A DNA stretch of 64,000 nt from positions 2,852,001-2,916,000 of the forward strand of contig OZ245997.1 of assembly GCA_965230195.1 (NCBI GenBank). The letters run 5' to 3'. Made by a program: the position numbers and the translations under genes. This DNA is from Putridiphycobacter sp965230195 (GTDB lineage: Bacteria > Bacteroidota > Bacteroidia > Flavobacteriales_D > Crocinitomicaceae). The notes under the pieces were generated by a model. It saw only the letters and a list, made by a program, of their open reading frames with translations, was not told the origin of the DNA and ran no database searches. Numbering within the stretch: position 1 is the first letter of the stretch; each line of letters opens with the position of its first letter. Positions 39,801 through 49,100 of the stretch are shown one piece after another.

Positions 39801-42800
39801 AGATTTTGGATGTGAAGATTCTATGACTAATCCAATCAATGTTTATGATATGCCGATTGCTAATTTTGGTTTCTCCTCAGTTTGTCTTGGGGCGATTACC
39901 ATGTTTAGCGATAGTTCTTTATTGGCTACTTCGGTCAATGCCGATTCCATAACCTCCTGGAGCTGGGACATTGATAGTGACGGATCAACAGACTATACGT
40001 CTGAAAACCCCGGCCATATTTATCCATCTGAAGGCATTTACAATTCACAACTTATAGTCAATACACAACAAGGGTGTAGCGATACTGTAACACTTTCGGT
40101 TGATGTTCGCCCTTTGCCGCAGGTTCAATTTACTTCATCAGACCTTTGCCTGTATGAAACAGCTGGTTTTACTGATGGCTCAACCATTTCAAATGCATTC
40201 ACCACTAATACTATTAGCAACTTAAATTGGAATTTTGGTGATGGAGGTACCGGAACCGGTTCAGGTATAAATTATAATTATTCTGCACCAGGAACTTACA
40301 CAGTTAAATTGATCACAACTTCCGATTTTGGTTGTAAGGATTCAATTACCAATTCTATTCATGTTTATGACAAACCAGTAGCCAATTTTGGTTTCTCAGC
40401 AGTATGTTTAGGCACTAATACTATGTTTAGCGATAGCTCAATATTGGCTACTTCGGTTAACGCTGATTCTATAACATCATGGATTTGGGATATTGATACT
40501 GATGGACTAGCTGATTATACCACTCAGAATTCGAGTCATGTCTATCAGTCGGAAGGTATTTACAATTCACAACTGATTGTAAGCACCCAACAAGGGTGTA
40601 GTGATACCGTAGCTATTCCTGTTGATGTTCGCCCTTTACCGCAGGTTCAATTTACTTCATCAGACCTTTGTTTATATGAAACTGCTGGTTTTACTGATGG
40701 TTCAACCATATCAAATGCATTTACAACAAATACCATCAGTAGTTTAAACTGGAGTTTTGGTGATGGAGGTACCGGAACCGGTTCAGGTATTAATTATAAC
40801 TATACTGCTCCCGGAACTTATGCAGTTCAATTGGTAGCTACATCTGATTTTGGTTGCGAAGATTCAACAAGCAGTATAATTCATGTTTATGACAAACCAG
40901 TTGCCAATTTTGGAGTTTCAGCCGTATGTCTGGGAGTCAGTACCATGTTTAATGATAGTTCGGCATTGGCTACTTCGGTGAATAACGATTCAATATCTTC
41001 ATGGATCTGGGATATTGACAATGATGGACTAACTGATTATGCCACTGAAAATACCAGCCATATCTATCAGTCAGAAGGCATTTATAATTCCAGACTCATT
41101 GTAAATACACAACAGGGTTGTAGTGATACAATTTTACTTTCAGTTGATGTTCGCCCTTTACCACAGGTTCAATTCAGTTCGTCAGACCTTTGCCTTGATG
41201 AAACAGCTGTTTTTACAGACGGTTCATCCATATCAAATGCATTTACAACAAATACCATCAGTAATTTAAACTGGAGTTTTGGTGATGGAGGAACCGGAAC
41301 CGGTTCAGGCACTAGTCATAATTATACTGTTCCGGGAACTTATACTGTTAAATTAACAGCCACCTCCGATTTTGGTTGTGAGGATTCAACCAGCAATATG
41401 ATTCATGTCTACGATATGCCTGTCGCCAATTTTGGCTTTTCAGAAGTTTGTTTTGGAACCAGTACAGTATTTACCGATAGTTCTGTTTTAGTTACTTCTG
41501 TTAACGCTGATTCTATAGTCTTTTGGAGTTGGGATATTAATGGTAATGGACTAACCGATTACACTACGGAAAATTCAAGTCACATTTACCCTGCAGAAGG
41601 TATATATAATACTGAATTGATTGTAAGTACCCAGCAGGGATGTAGCGATACCGTGGTTATTCCGGTTGATGTTTATCCATTGCCTCAGGTTCAGTTTAGT
41701 TTATCAGATCTTTGCTTGAATGAATCGGCAGATTTTACAGATGGTTCAACCATATCAAATATGTTTACAACCAATACCATCAATAATTTAGACTGGGATT
41801 TTGGTGATGGAGGAACTGATTCCGGCCAAAATGTTAATCATGACTACACTTCTCCCGGGACTTATTCTGTTAAATTGATCGCTACTTCTGGTTTTGGTTG
41901 TCAGGATTCAGTTAGTAATTCAATTCATGTTTATGATTTACCGGTTGCCAATTTCAATTATAGTGAAGTATGTCAGGGAAACAATACCCTTCTGACTGAT
42001 AACTCCGTTTTAGGTATACCGGTTAATGGTGATTCAATTGCTGCCTGGACCTGGGACATAAATAATGATGGATTAACAGACTATGCAACCAAAAATACCA
42101 CTCATATTTTTCCATCCGAAGGTAATTATACTACACAATTGATTGTGAGTACGCTGCAAGGCTGTGTTGATACCATTGTTATTCCGGTTGATGTCCGTCC
42201 TTTACCACAAGTTCAATTTACATTCAACGATATTTGTATGAACGAAACGGCAGTTTTTACAGATGGTTCATCCATATCAAATATGTTTACTACCAATACC
42301 ATTGGTAATTTAAGCTGGAGTTTTGGTGACGGAGCCACAGGTGTTGGTTCAAGTGTCAATCATGATTATACAGCTTACGGGGTTTATACAGTCGGGTTGG
42401 TTGCCACCTCAGACTTTGGTTGTCAGGACTCTATTGAGAATTCAATTAATGTATATGATGTACCTGTAGTAGAATTCATTAGTAATAAGAATATAATTTG
42501 TGATGGTACCGAAATTCAGTTTAATGATTTGTCAACTGTTCAGGATTTAACGAGTATGGGTATGATCAATTCCTGGGACTGGTATTTCCATGGTGCGGGA
42601 ATTTCCACAGATGAGCAAAATCCGTTAGTCAATTATAATATTGGTAGTGATGGATTTTTTGATGTTGATTTAAAAGTAACTAATGGATATGGCTGTGCAG
42701 GTGAACAATCTCTAAAAAATTATGTTCAGGTTATTGCAATGCCAGAAGCACGTTTTTCACAAAGCACAGACGAGTCTGACATTCTGGATCCTACAGTTAT

Positions 42801-43278
42801 CTTTTTTAATGAATCATTAAATTCCGATTGGTATGAGTGGGATTTTGGAGACGGAACTCATTCGAATACAGCCAGCCCTGAACATCAATACCGTTCAGAT
42901 ATTGGGAGAAAATATGTTATTCAGTTGATCGTTATGGATGATCTTGAAGTTTGCATGGATACAGCATATTCCCAAATTAATATTAAAGAGATAAGTCTGT
43001 TCTATATTCCAAATACATTTACACCAAATGGAGATAATTATAATAATGTTTGGCAACCTGTATTTACAGCAGGCTATGATCCGTACGATTATAAAATGAC
43101 TGTTTATAATCGTTATGGAAAATTGGTCTGGCAATCGAATGATGCAAGTATTGGATGGGATGGTACTTATGATGGAAGTGATTCTCAGGAAGGAGTTTAT
43201 GTCTGGAAGGCCGAGTTTAAGGAAAGAAATTCGGATAAAAAACATGAAGAGACCGGGTTTGTAACCTTGTTAAAGTAA
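36817..43278 (+). CDS. Giant PKD-repeat adhesin with gliding-motility/T9SS type B C-terminus
   Basis: The 2153-residue protein has a signal peptide (about 1-20), a Cys-rich N-terminal domain (about 21-235), a first PKD domain (WLWDFGDGAS region), nine tandem 174-residue units (314-1879) and, after two more PKD-like segments, a C-terminal domain (about 2060-2153) beginning PNTFTPNGDNYNNVW and containing YNRYGKLVWQ and WDGTYDG. That end is the gliding-motility-associated/CHU_C domain, a type B T9SS signal, so the protein should be carried to the cell surface. Each unit has two PKD-like halves, one with WDFGDG and one with a DIDxDGxxDY loop, plus four cysteines. PKD arrays act as spacers or adhesion stalks in surface attachment and gliding. 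A promoter overlapped by 21-bp repeats precedes it. There are no frameshifts. Confidence 0.92.
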   Translation: MFLKYIYLIGSLFLLVTANAHSVQVQYCTSCNGDLRIWVEHWHGNENPSTTNMSISLDIGGVVTTQTSAPGGAVLGVPAQNLPGCSNPIVYVTGCPGQENTYNDWVYYDFTGIPAGVSSTFTILSGNTVFTQDGCGMFPVSVSFVINPNNGNIVTDQNACTGTLTDSIYLPSNTTWTNSNPSIGIPASGTGPIPPFVPNGPIGTTATISYTTDCTNGSFDYTIQNVPSQLMITGNNNDSTLINCFGEPFNFTDSSTIPMPDTIISWLWDFGDGASSTLQDTDHTYTSSGDYNVSLTVESSFGCSATTDFYVSVYPLPNANFNYTSACVGTSTEFTNNSSLTTSANTDSIASWIWDVNNDTQTDYTTKNTSHTYPSEGIYETKLIVSTLKGCTDTITTQVDVRPLPQVQFTFSDICMNETAGFMDNCSISNAVTSNVISSLDWDFGDGNSTWGSNVNHNYSFPGTYDIQLKATSNFGCKDSLTQQINVYDLPAANYGFSSACLGNSTSFTDSSVLNFPVNSDSIAFWNWDIDTDGATDFTAQNPVHIYATEGIYNSQLIVSTLHGCSDSVVIPVDVRPLPQVQFGGADICLNETAGFIDGSTISNAFTANTISNLTWDFGDGSTGSGTNVNHNFVAPGTYTVKLTATSDFGCEDSTSNSIDVYDLPVADFSFSEECFGIGTVFTDSSVLSTQVNNDSISSWSWDIDSDGLTDYTTENSSHTYPSEGIYSTQLIVSTLKGCSDTVVNQVSVWPLPQVQFGVADICLNETGGFTDASIISNAFTANTISNLNWDFGDGNTGSGTNINHNYTLPGTYTVKLVATSDFGCEDSTSTPINIYDLPTANFGFSEVCFGTNTIFTDSSILGTSVNNDSISSWSWDIDSDGLTDYTAENFSHIYPSEGTYNPQLIVNTQQGCSDTVALSVDVRPLPQVQFTLSDLCLDETAGFTDGSSISNMFTTNTISNLSWDFGDGNIDTGSNVNHNYSTAGTYSVKLVATSDFGCEDSMTNPINVYDMPIANFGFSSVCLGAITMFSDSSLLATSVNADSITSWSWDIDSDGSTDYTSENPGHIYPSEGIYNSQLIVNTQQGCSDTVTLSVDVRPLPQVQFTSSDLCLYETAGFTDGSTISNAFTTNTISNLNWNFGDGGTGTGSGINYNYSAPGTYTVKLITTSDFGCKDSITNSIHVYDKPVANFGFSAVCLGTNTMFSDSSILATSVNADSITSWIWDIDTDGLADYTTQNSSHVYQSEGIYNSQLIVSTQQGCSDTVAIPVDVRPLPQVQFTSSDLCLYETAGFTDGSTISNAFTTNTISSLNWSFGDGGTGTGSGINYNYTAPGTYAVQLVATSDFGCEDSTSSIIHVYDKPVANFGVSAVCLGVSTMFNDSSALATSVNNDSISSWIWDIDNDGLTDYATENTSHIYQSEGIYNSRLIVNTQQGCSDTILLSVDVRPLPQVQFSSSDLCLDETAVFTDGSSISNAFTTNTISNLNWSFGDGGTGTGSGTSHNYTVPGTYTVKLTATSDFGCEDSTSNMIHVYDMPVANFGFSEVCFGTSTVFTDSSVLVTSVNADSIVFWSWDINGNGLTDYTTENSSHIYPAEGIYNTELIVSTQQGCSDTVVIPVDVYPLPQVQFSLSDLCLNESADFTDGSTISNMFTTNTINNLDWDFGDGGTDSGQNVNHDYTSPGTYSVKLIATSGFGCQDSVSNSIHVYDLPVANFNYSEVCQGNNTLLTDNSVLGIPVNGDSIAAWTWDINNDGLTDYATKNTTHIFPSEGNYTTQLIVSTLQGCVDTIVIPVDVRPLPQVQFTFNDICMNETAVFTDGSSISNMFTTNTIGNLSWSFGDGATGVGSSVNHDYTAYGVYTVGLVATSDFGCQDSIENSINVYDVPVVEFISNKNIICDGTEIQFNDLSTVQDLTSMGMINSWDWYFHGAGISTDEQNPLVNYNIGSDGFFDVDLKVTNGYGCAGEQSLKNYVQVIAMPEARFSQSTDESDILDPTVIFFNESLNSDWYEWDFGDGTHSNTASPEHQYRSDIGRKYVIQLIVMDDLEVCMDTAYSQINIKEISLFYIPNTFTPNGDNYNNVWQPVFTAGYDPYDYKMTVYNRYGKLVWQSNDASIGWDGTYDGSDSQEGVYVWKAEFKERNSDKKHEETGFVTLLK
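37756..42453 (+). repeat. Nine tandem 522-bp repeats coding 174-residue double-PKD units
   Basis: Unit starts (codon for the first residue of Y-P/D-x-P) fall at 37756, 38278, 38800, 39322, 39844, 40366, 40888, 41410 and 41932, and the next similar codon is at 42454. All spacings are exactly 522 bp with no indel. The units differ at many positions, mainly synonymous in the conserved parts; units 6 and 7 look closest. Each unit encodes a half containing WDIDxDG and a half containing WDFGDG. Confidence 0.93.
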
Positions 43279-43325
43279 TTCTTTGCTAAGTTTCCGGGTC
43301 GAATTGTATTTCCGGTGGAAAGTAA

Positions 43326-43355
43326 TTGAAAATCGGAATTGGGTTATTATATTTG
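43326..43355 (+). promoter_or_regulatory. Promoter of the IF2_N-like gene
   Basis: TTG at 43326-43328, 19 nt, then TATATTTG at 43348-43355. Transcription would start near 43362, so the ATG at 43378 is the first usable start; the in-frame TTG at 43339 would lie upstream of the transcript. Confidence 0.65.
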
Positions 43356-43377
43356 TGAAAAATCTATCACAACCCCT

Positions 43378-44271
43378 ATGAGATTAGGACAATTAGCGAG
43401 AAAATTAGACAAAAAGCCACAGGAAGTCGTCTCTTTTCTGGAGGAAGAGCACAATATTTTGGTAGAAAACAATTTAAATACCAAAATTGAAGATGATGTT
43501 TTAAATTTAATATTATCACATTTTAGTTCGGAAGCAGATAATCTGAATAATGAAGTCGCAGAAAGCGAGGAGAAGGTGGACAATAGTGATTCAGAGGAAA
43601 AAGAAGATTTAGAGGAAGCGGTAGAAGTTGTTGAGGAGGAACCAAAGGATGATGAGGTGATTGAGTCGGAAGTATTGGAAGCTGTTGCTGAAGAATTGTT
43701 TGAAGCTTCAGACGAAGGAGTTGTTGATGAGGATGCTGTTGAGGAAATCACTGAAGATATTATCGAACAACGGATGAAAGATGGTGTGGTTAAGGCACCT
43801 AAAAAAGAGTTGGAAGGGCCTAAGGTTGTTGGGAAGATTGAGTTACCTACCGTAAAGAGGAGTATTGAATTTATTGTTACCAATAATGGTCAATCAAGTG
43901 ATGTCACTGAGGAAATTTATGAGAAGAGAAAGGTAGAAAAAGAAGAAAGAAGAAAGCGGAGAATTGAACAGAGACAAAACAGAAAGAAAAAATCTGCGAG
44001 ACCCAAGAAGCAAAGAAGGGTGTTAAGTGATGCTGAGAAGAAAGCCCATCAGGATAAAATTGACGCTAAAAGATTATTAGAAAAAGAAGCCAGTCTTAAA
44101 GAAAAAAAGAAAAGGCATTACGTTGAGAATGTTCAAAAAAAACAGGCAGCGAACCTGCAACAACGTAAAAAGAAAGAAATTGAAAAGTCAATAAAAAAGC
44201 AAAAGCCTAAGGACACAAGACCAGAGCCAACTACGGCCTGGGGTAAGTTCCTCAGATGGTTAAACACCTAA
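43378..44271 (+). CDS. Protein with IF-2 N-terminal-like domain and charged tail
   Basis: From ATG 43378 the product has 297 residues. Residues 1-50 (MRLGQLARKLDKKPQEVVSF and on) resemble the small helical domain at the N-terminus of translation initiation factor IF-2 (IF2_N), a nucleic-acid or ribosome contact module. A strongly acidic linker follows (about 55-145, rich in Glu/Asp), then a short beta-like segment (VVGKIELPTVKRSIEFIV), and a very basic Lys/Arg-rich helical tail (about 185-290), ending in PTTAWGKFLRWLNT. There is no GTPase domain. The layout suggests a cytoplasmic RNA-, ribosome- or DNA-binding protein with bipolar charge, but no function is known to me. It has its own promoter just after the adhesin gene and is convergent with the M42 peptidase gene. 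Confidence 0.6.
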   Translation: MRLGQLARKLDKKPQEVVSFLEEEHNILVENNLNTKIEDDVLNLILSHFSSEADNLNNEVAESEEKVDNSDSEEKEDLEEAVEVVEEEPKDDEVIESEVLEAVAEELFEASDEGVVDEDAVEEITEDIIEQRMKDGVVKAPKKELEGPKVVGKIELPTVKRSIEFIVTNNGQSSDVTEEIYEKRKVEKEERRKRRIEQRQNRKKKSARPKKQRRVLSDAEKKAHQDKIDAKRLLEKEASLKEKKKRHYVENVQKKQAANLQQRKKKEIEKSIKKQKPKDTRPEPTTAWGKFLRWLNT

Positions 44272-44300
44272 AACCTGGCTCATAAACCAAGCTTACCAGT

Positions 44301-45233
44301 TTATAGCTTTTCCATTAGTACTTTATAAAGTGCTGTCATGGCAATTATGTCGGATTTATGCACTGTTTCATCAGGAGAATGTACATTGTCTTCAGGAGCC
44401 CCTATAAAACACCAATCAAAAGGTAGGTAAGAGTTTTGAAGAGCCGTACCGTCGCTACCACCGGCACTTTCAACCTCTAATTGAAACGGAATGCCTGATT
44501 TCCCGGCAATGTCCAAAATCCTGTTGAGATAACTTCTTCTTGGAATGCCTTTATCCCTCATAGATATTGCAACTCCTTTACCATGCTTAACCCCATCAGT
44601 AACCCATGTGATATCTGATATTAAAGCCTGGTTGATGCCGTATTGGTTAAAAAGATATTTGCCAAGAAAGCCAACGCTGCCGCCTCCTGTTTCTTCGTAT
44701 GTTGAAAATACTATTGCTCCCGATTCCAGTGTTTTAGCAACCTCTAAAGCATTCCAAACACCTAACCGATTGTCAAGATACGGAGATGTAATGTACTCTT
44801 CATCTTCTCTGAAGTTGGGCTTAAAAGTTAAAATTGTTCCCCTATCAATAGTTCTGTCAAAAACTGCCTGAATGTGTTTTCCACCATTTTCCTCTTCAAT
44901 AATCATGAGTTCAGTTTCAATAGTACCTGAACTGTCCTCTCCAATCAGGGCCATACCATCAATAGTTCTTGGTCCTCCAATTTTGATTAAATTATTTTGA
45001 TAACCAATATTAAAACCAATGGTGTCGATATGAGCAAATATTGCTGTTTTGGGTTGCTCTCCAAATATAAGAATCAGGGTATCCTGAAAATTGTCACCAT
45101 GCACAATTTTAGGTTTTACACTCCAGTCATTTTGGTTAGCTTCAACGTATTTAAGTATAAAATCTTTAATCCGTCCTTCATCCCCGCTGGCGCCGGCAAT
45201 TTCAATTAAAGATTGTAATAATGTAGTATCCAT
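44301..45233 (-). CDS. M42/M20-type metallo-aminopeptidase
   Basis: The 310-residue protein has the conserved metal ligands of M42 glutamyl aminopeptidase/endoglucanase-like enzymes: AHIDTIGF (His68, Asp70), PYLDNRLG (Asp154), TYEETGGGS (Glu180, Glu181), SDITWV (Asp207) and NVHSPDE (His285). These form the co-catalytic di-metal site of the tetrahedral peptidases, which trim short peptides in the cytoplasm. It is a little shorter than typical M42 members (about 340-360). No signal peptide is seen. The YigZ gene lies five bases upstream on the same strand, so the two are an operon; the functional link is not obvious. The exact substrate specificity is not visible. Confidence 0.85.
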   Translation of the reverse strand: MDTTLLQSLIEIAGASGDEGRIKDFILKYVEANQNDWSVKPKIVHGDNFQDTLILIFGEQPKTAIFAHIDTIGFNIGYQNNLIKIGGPRTIDGMALIGEDSSGTIETELMIIEEENGGKHIQAVFDRTIDRGTILTFKPNFREDEEYITSPYLDNRLGVWNALEVAKTLESGAIVFSTYEETGGGSVGFLGKYLFNQYGINQALISDITWVTDGVKHGKGVAISMRDKGIPRRSYLNRILDIAGKSGIPFQLEVESAGGSDGTALQNSYLPFDWCFIGAPEDNVHSPDETVHKSDIIAMTALYKVLMEKL

Positions 45234-45238
45234 TTGGT

Positions 45239-45856
45239 TTAAGTTAATTTTTTATAGTGAAGCGTATGAATTTTATCCAATTGATGGGTGAAACTTTCAG
45301 TTTTAGATTGTCGTATTTCGACAGTAATTTTAGCTTGATTGCCTTCAAACCCTTGTTGAATTTTTCTGATTTCATTTTTTTTCATCAAATTCATGATGAG
45401 ACCCATATTTTCGTAGGGAAATATTAGTTCAAAGCTATCTTCAATTTGATATTCACAGATTTTAGCTGTTTCGAGAGCCGATTTTGCCGCAGTTCGATAA
45501 GCATTGATTAAACCACCAACTCCAAGGTTAGTTCCGCCATAAAACCGAACAACTGCTATTAAAATGTTAGTGACATCAAATGATAAAATTTGTCCAAATA
45601 TTGGCTTACCGGCAGAGTTTGAAGGTTCACCGTCATCAGAAAACCGATCTTTATAATTCCCTTCATTAATTCCAAACCGCCAGGCAAAACAGACATGACA
45701 GGCACCAGGATTTCTTTTCCATAGCTCATCCAGATGTGACTTTGCTTTTTCAGCACTATCACAAGGGATAACATAAGCAATGAATTTTGATCCTTTTTCC
45801 TTATAAAGACCTTCACTTACCGTATCAACTGAATAATATATGTCTGCCGCTTTCAC
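45239..45856 (-). CDS. yigZ: YigZ/IMPACT-family protein
   Basis: The 205-residue protein has the two domains of YigZ. The N-terminal UPF0029 domain contains SKFIAYVIP, HVCFAWRFG and the signature GEPSNSAGKPIFGQI, followed by VVRFYGGTNLGVGGLINAY; a ferredoxin-like C-terminal domain of about 75 residues (DUF1949) follows. The length is normal. The mammalian relative IMPACT regulates the kinase GCN2; in bacteria the role is unclear, possibly in translation or proline peptide handling (the older name for related proteins mentions dipeptidase). The M42 peptidase gene follows after five bases. Upstream a 263-bp gap without a gene leads to the divergent sensor kinase gene. Confidence 0.9.
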   Translation of the reverse strand: MKAADIYYSVDTVSEGLYKEKGSKFIAYVIPCDSAEKAKSHLDELWKRNPGACHVCFAWRFGINEGNYKDRFSDDGEPSNSAGKPIFGQILSFDVTNILIAVVRFYGGTNLGVGGLINAYRTAAKSALETAKICEYQIEDSFELIFPYENMGLIMNLMKKNEIRKIQQGFEGNQAKITVEIRQSKTESFTHQLDKIHTLHYKKLT

Positions 45857-46119
45857 GACTGCAAATATAATGAATCACAGTTGACTTTAGTGAATCTTCA
45901 TGTTACAAAAAAGGTGTTCTGACACAGTTATTGTGGTTTGCTCAGAAGTAATATTTGTGAAATAAATAAATCCCGTTCAAATAAAAAATAATAGCTTTGT
46001 ATCATATCCCGTACATCACAGTTGACCTTCTATCAGGTAACCGGGTATACCGGGAACAGGTTAAAATCCGATTACTTCAATCAATTGAATTAAACCTATA
46101 ACAATATAGAAGTTAATGT

Positions 46120-49100
46120 ATGCCCGCAACCGGTTTAAAATTATGCGCTTATAGTTTATTAGCAATGCTGATATTTCAGGCTTGTTCTGAGTCAAAGCCA
46201 GATGATAATACATCTCCGGCTCCTGTATACAGTCATCCGAAAATCACAAATTTAGATACATTAAAGGGGTATGCGGTTAATAGTATTACAAAAGATAGTA
46301 TTCTGCCGTTAATATCTGAATCCGGAGATGTAGTAATAACAGGAAGGCCAACTCAGATAAAAGGTGTTATTATTGATGATAACGTCGCCCGAAATAGCAA
46401 AATGGTAAAGGCAAAATCGCCCGATATTGTTGCGTTAAACAAAAATGTAGTTCAGGTTGGAACTCCTGAAAGAGTAAAGGCTATTCCCGATTATCCGGTA
46501 AAAGATTCGGTTGATTCTTATCTTATAAATTCTATTGGTGATATTATCCGGTCAGGTACACCACTATCTGTTCAGGGTAAGCCCGTTTTTAAAACAGAGC
46601 CGGTACCAACATTGGCACACTTGCCTAAATTTAAGGATGTGGCAACAGAAGATTTTCAGTATCTGGACGTTGATCAGGGCATAATTTCATCCTATATCTA
46701 TGAGGTTTATATTGACAGCAGAAATAATATCTGGTTTGGAACCTACGAGGGATTGTCAAAATTTAATGGTAGCTCTTTTATTAATTATACGGTAAAAGAA
46801 GGATTGAGTGGAAATCAGATTTGGGCAATAACCGAGGACAGGAATGGGAATATGTGGTTTGGTTCAAATGGAGGAGGAGTCTCAATGTTTGATGGCGATA
46901 AATTTGTTCATTTTACGGAAGAAGAGGGGCTTAGTAGAAATGAGGTATGGGATATTCTGGAGGATAGTAAAGGGAATATGTGGTTCGCTACTTTGGGAGG
47001 TGGCGTTTCTAAATATGACGGTGTACATTTTACACACTATACACAAAAAGAAGGCTTAAGTCATAATGAAATTTGGTCTATTTTGGAAGATAAAAAGGGG
47101 AACTTGTGGTTTGGAACTTATGGAGGAGGTGTTTCAAAGTATGATGGAGAATCATTTATACATTATGATAAAGAGTCGGGATTAGGGGGAAATAGGGTTT
47201 GGACAATGATGGAAGATTACAGGGGAGATATTTGGTTTGGTACCTATGGAGATGGTGTAACGAGGTATGACGGAGAGTATTTTTATAACTATTCAAAAGA
47301 GGAAGGTTTGACCAGTGATATCATACTTTCAATTTACGAGGATGATGATCATAATATTTGGTTTGGGACTTATGGAGAAGGTGTTGACAGGTTTGATGGG
47401 AAAAATATTATAAATTATGCTCAGGAAGAAGGGGTAAGTCATGGAGATGTAATGTCTGTGATTGAAGATGATTATGGCAATATCTGGTTGGGAACCAATG
47501 GTGGGGGAGTCACCAGATTTAATAAGCAATCGTTTTCGCATTTTGGGGCAAGAGAAGGGTTAAGTGATGATGTTGTTTTGTCAATTGAAGAAGACAATTC
47601 AGGGAATGTATGGATTGGTTCGAATGGTGGGGGAGTATCTATGTATGACGGAAAAACTTTTTCCAATTATAAAACAGAACAAGGTCTGAACGGGAATGTG
47701 ATTTGGTCGGTTTTAAATGATTCTAAAGGCAATTTATGGTTTGGTACCAGAAACAATGGATTGTCAAAGTTCAATGGAGAGTCCTTTATACATTTTAGCC
47801 ATTACCAAAATTTACTTTCGCAGGTACCGGCATTGTTTGAAGACAGTAAGGGAAATATATGGATGGGAACCGAGGGTGCAGGAATAATGAAATATGACGG
47901 AAAGTCAATCATTAATTATAATAGCGAAAATGGGTTGGGAAGTAATCAAATTTGGTCTGTTTTAGAGGATAAAAAAGGCAATATTTGGTTTGGAACCGTT
48001 GGTGGAGGTATTGTAAAGTTTGATGGAGAACTGTTTACCAGTTATACTGAAAAAGAAGGACTGGGCAGTAACGCAGTATGGTCAATGTGCGAAAGTAGTG
48101 ACGGTGGAATATGGATTGGAACTGATGAAGGTGTTTCAAAATTTGACGGCCAGAACTTTTTACATTTTACCAAAGAAAGTGGATTGTGTAGCAATATCAT
48201 CTGGTCAATTATTGAAGATCACAATAATAATATCTGGTTAGGTACTCAAAATGGAATATCGGTACTTAAAACACTGGATGCCAAAAATAATGATGGCGAC
48301 AAACCCCTAACAATCATAAAAACATACGACCGGCTTGACGGATTAAAAGGTTTGGATTTTTATGAAAACAGTGTTTTAATTGACCGTAATAAAAAAATTT
48401 GGTTAGGTAGTGGGAAAGGGGTTTCCCGATTCGATCTGGAAAAATTCTCAATTAATGAAACTCCTCCTGTTGTTCGCTTAAACAGCATTGAGATTAAAGA
48501 ACAATTTATCGATTTCAAAAATATTAATGATAGCTTGTGGAGTGACATTGTATTCGATTCAGTAAGGCCATATACTAACCTTCCGGTTGATTTGGTTTTA
48601 CCTTTTGACAAAAATCACATCACTTTTTACTTTTCAGCAATTGACTGGTCAGCACCTCAAAAAGTTAAGTATTCTTATAAAATTGAAGGGCTGAATGATG
48701 AATGGAGTGAACCGAGTCGAGATATAAAAGCAGACTTTAGAAGCATACCATATGGTTCGTATACTTTTAAAGTATGTGCGGTTAAGGAAAGTGGCAACTG
48801 GAGTGAGCCTTTTAGCTATGATTTTACCATTGAGCCACCAATTTGGAAAACATGGTGGGCAATTGTAGGTTATTTTGTTTTATTCTTTTTATTGGTAATA
48901 GGTGTATTCAAATGGCGAACCACGCGATTGAAAAAGCATAAGGAGTACTTAAGGATAGAAGTTAAAAAAGCGACACGTGAAATCAGAAGACAAAAAGAAG
49001 AGTTAAAACGAACTCTGATTTCAAATGAAGAAAAAGAGATCCTTTTAAAAGAAATCCATCACCGGGTAAAAAATAATTTACAAATTATAAATAGTCTGAT

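Noticed and set aside
37756..42453. CRISPR-like or mobile repeat array
   Set aside because: The repeats are 522 bp, coding and in frame, with no spacers.
43347..43883. A 178-codon minus-strand frame rich in Ser and Thr
   Set aside because: Mirror image of the Glu/Asp/Lys-rich IF2_N-like gene; composition follows from the complementary strand.
45992..45999. TAGCTTTG as promoter of the first sensor kinase
   Set aside because: No TTG 19-21 nt upstream and more than 110 nt from the gene; left unassigned.
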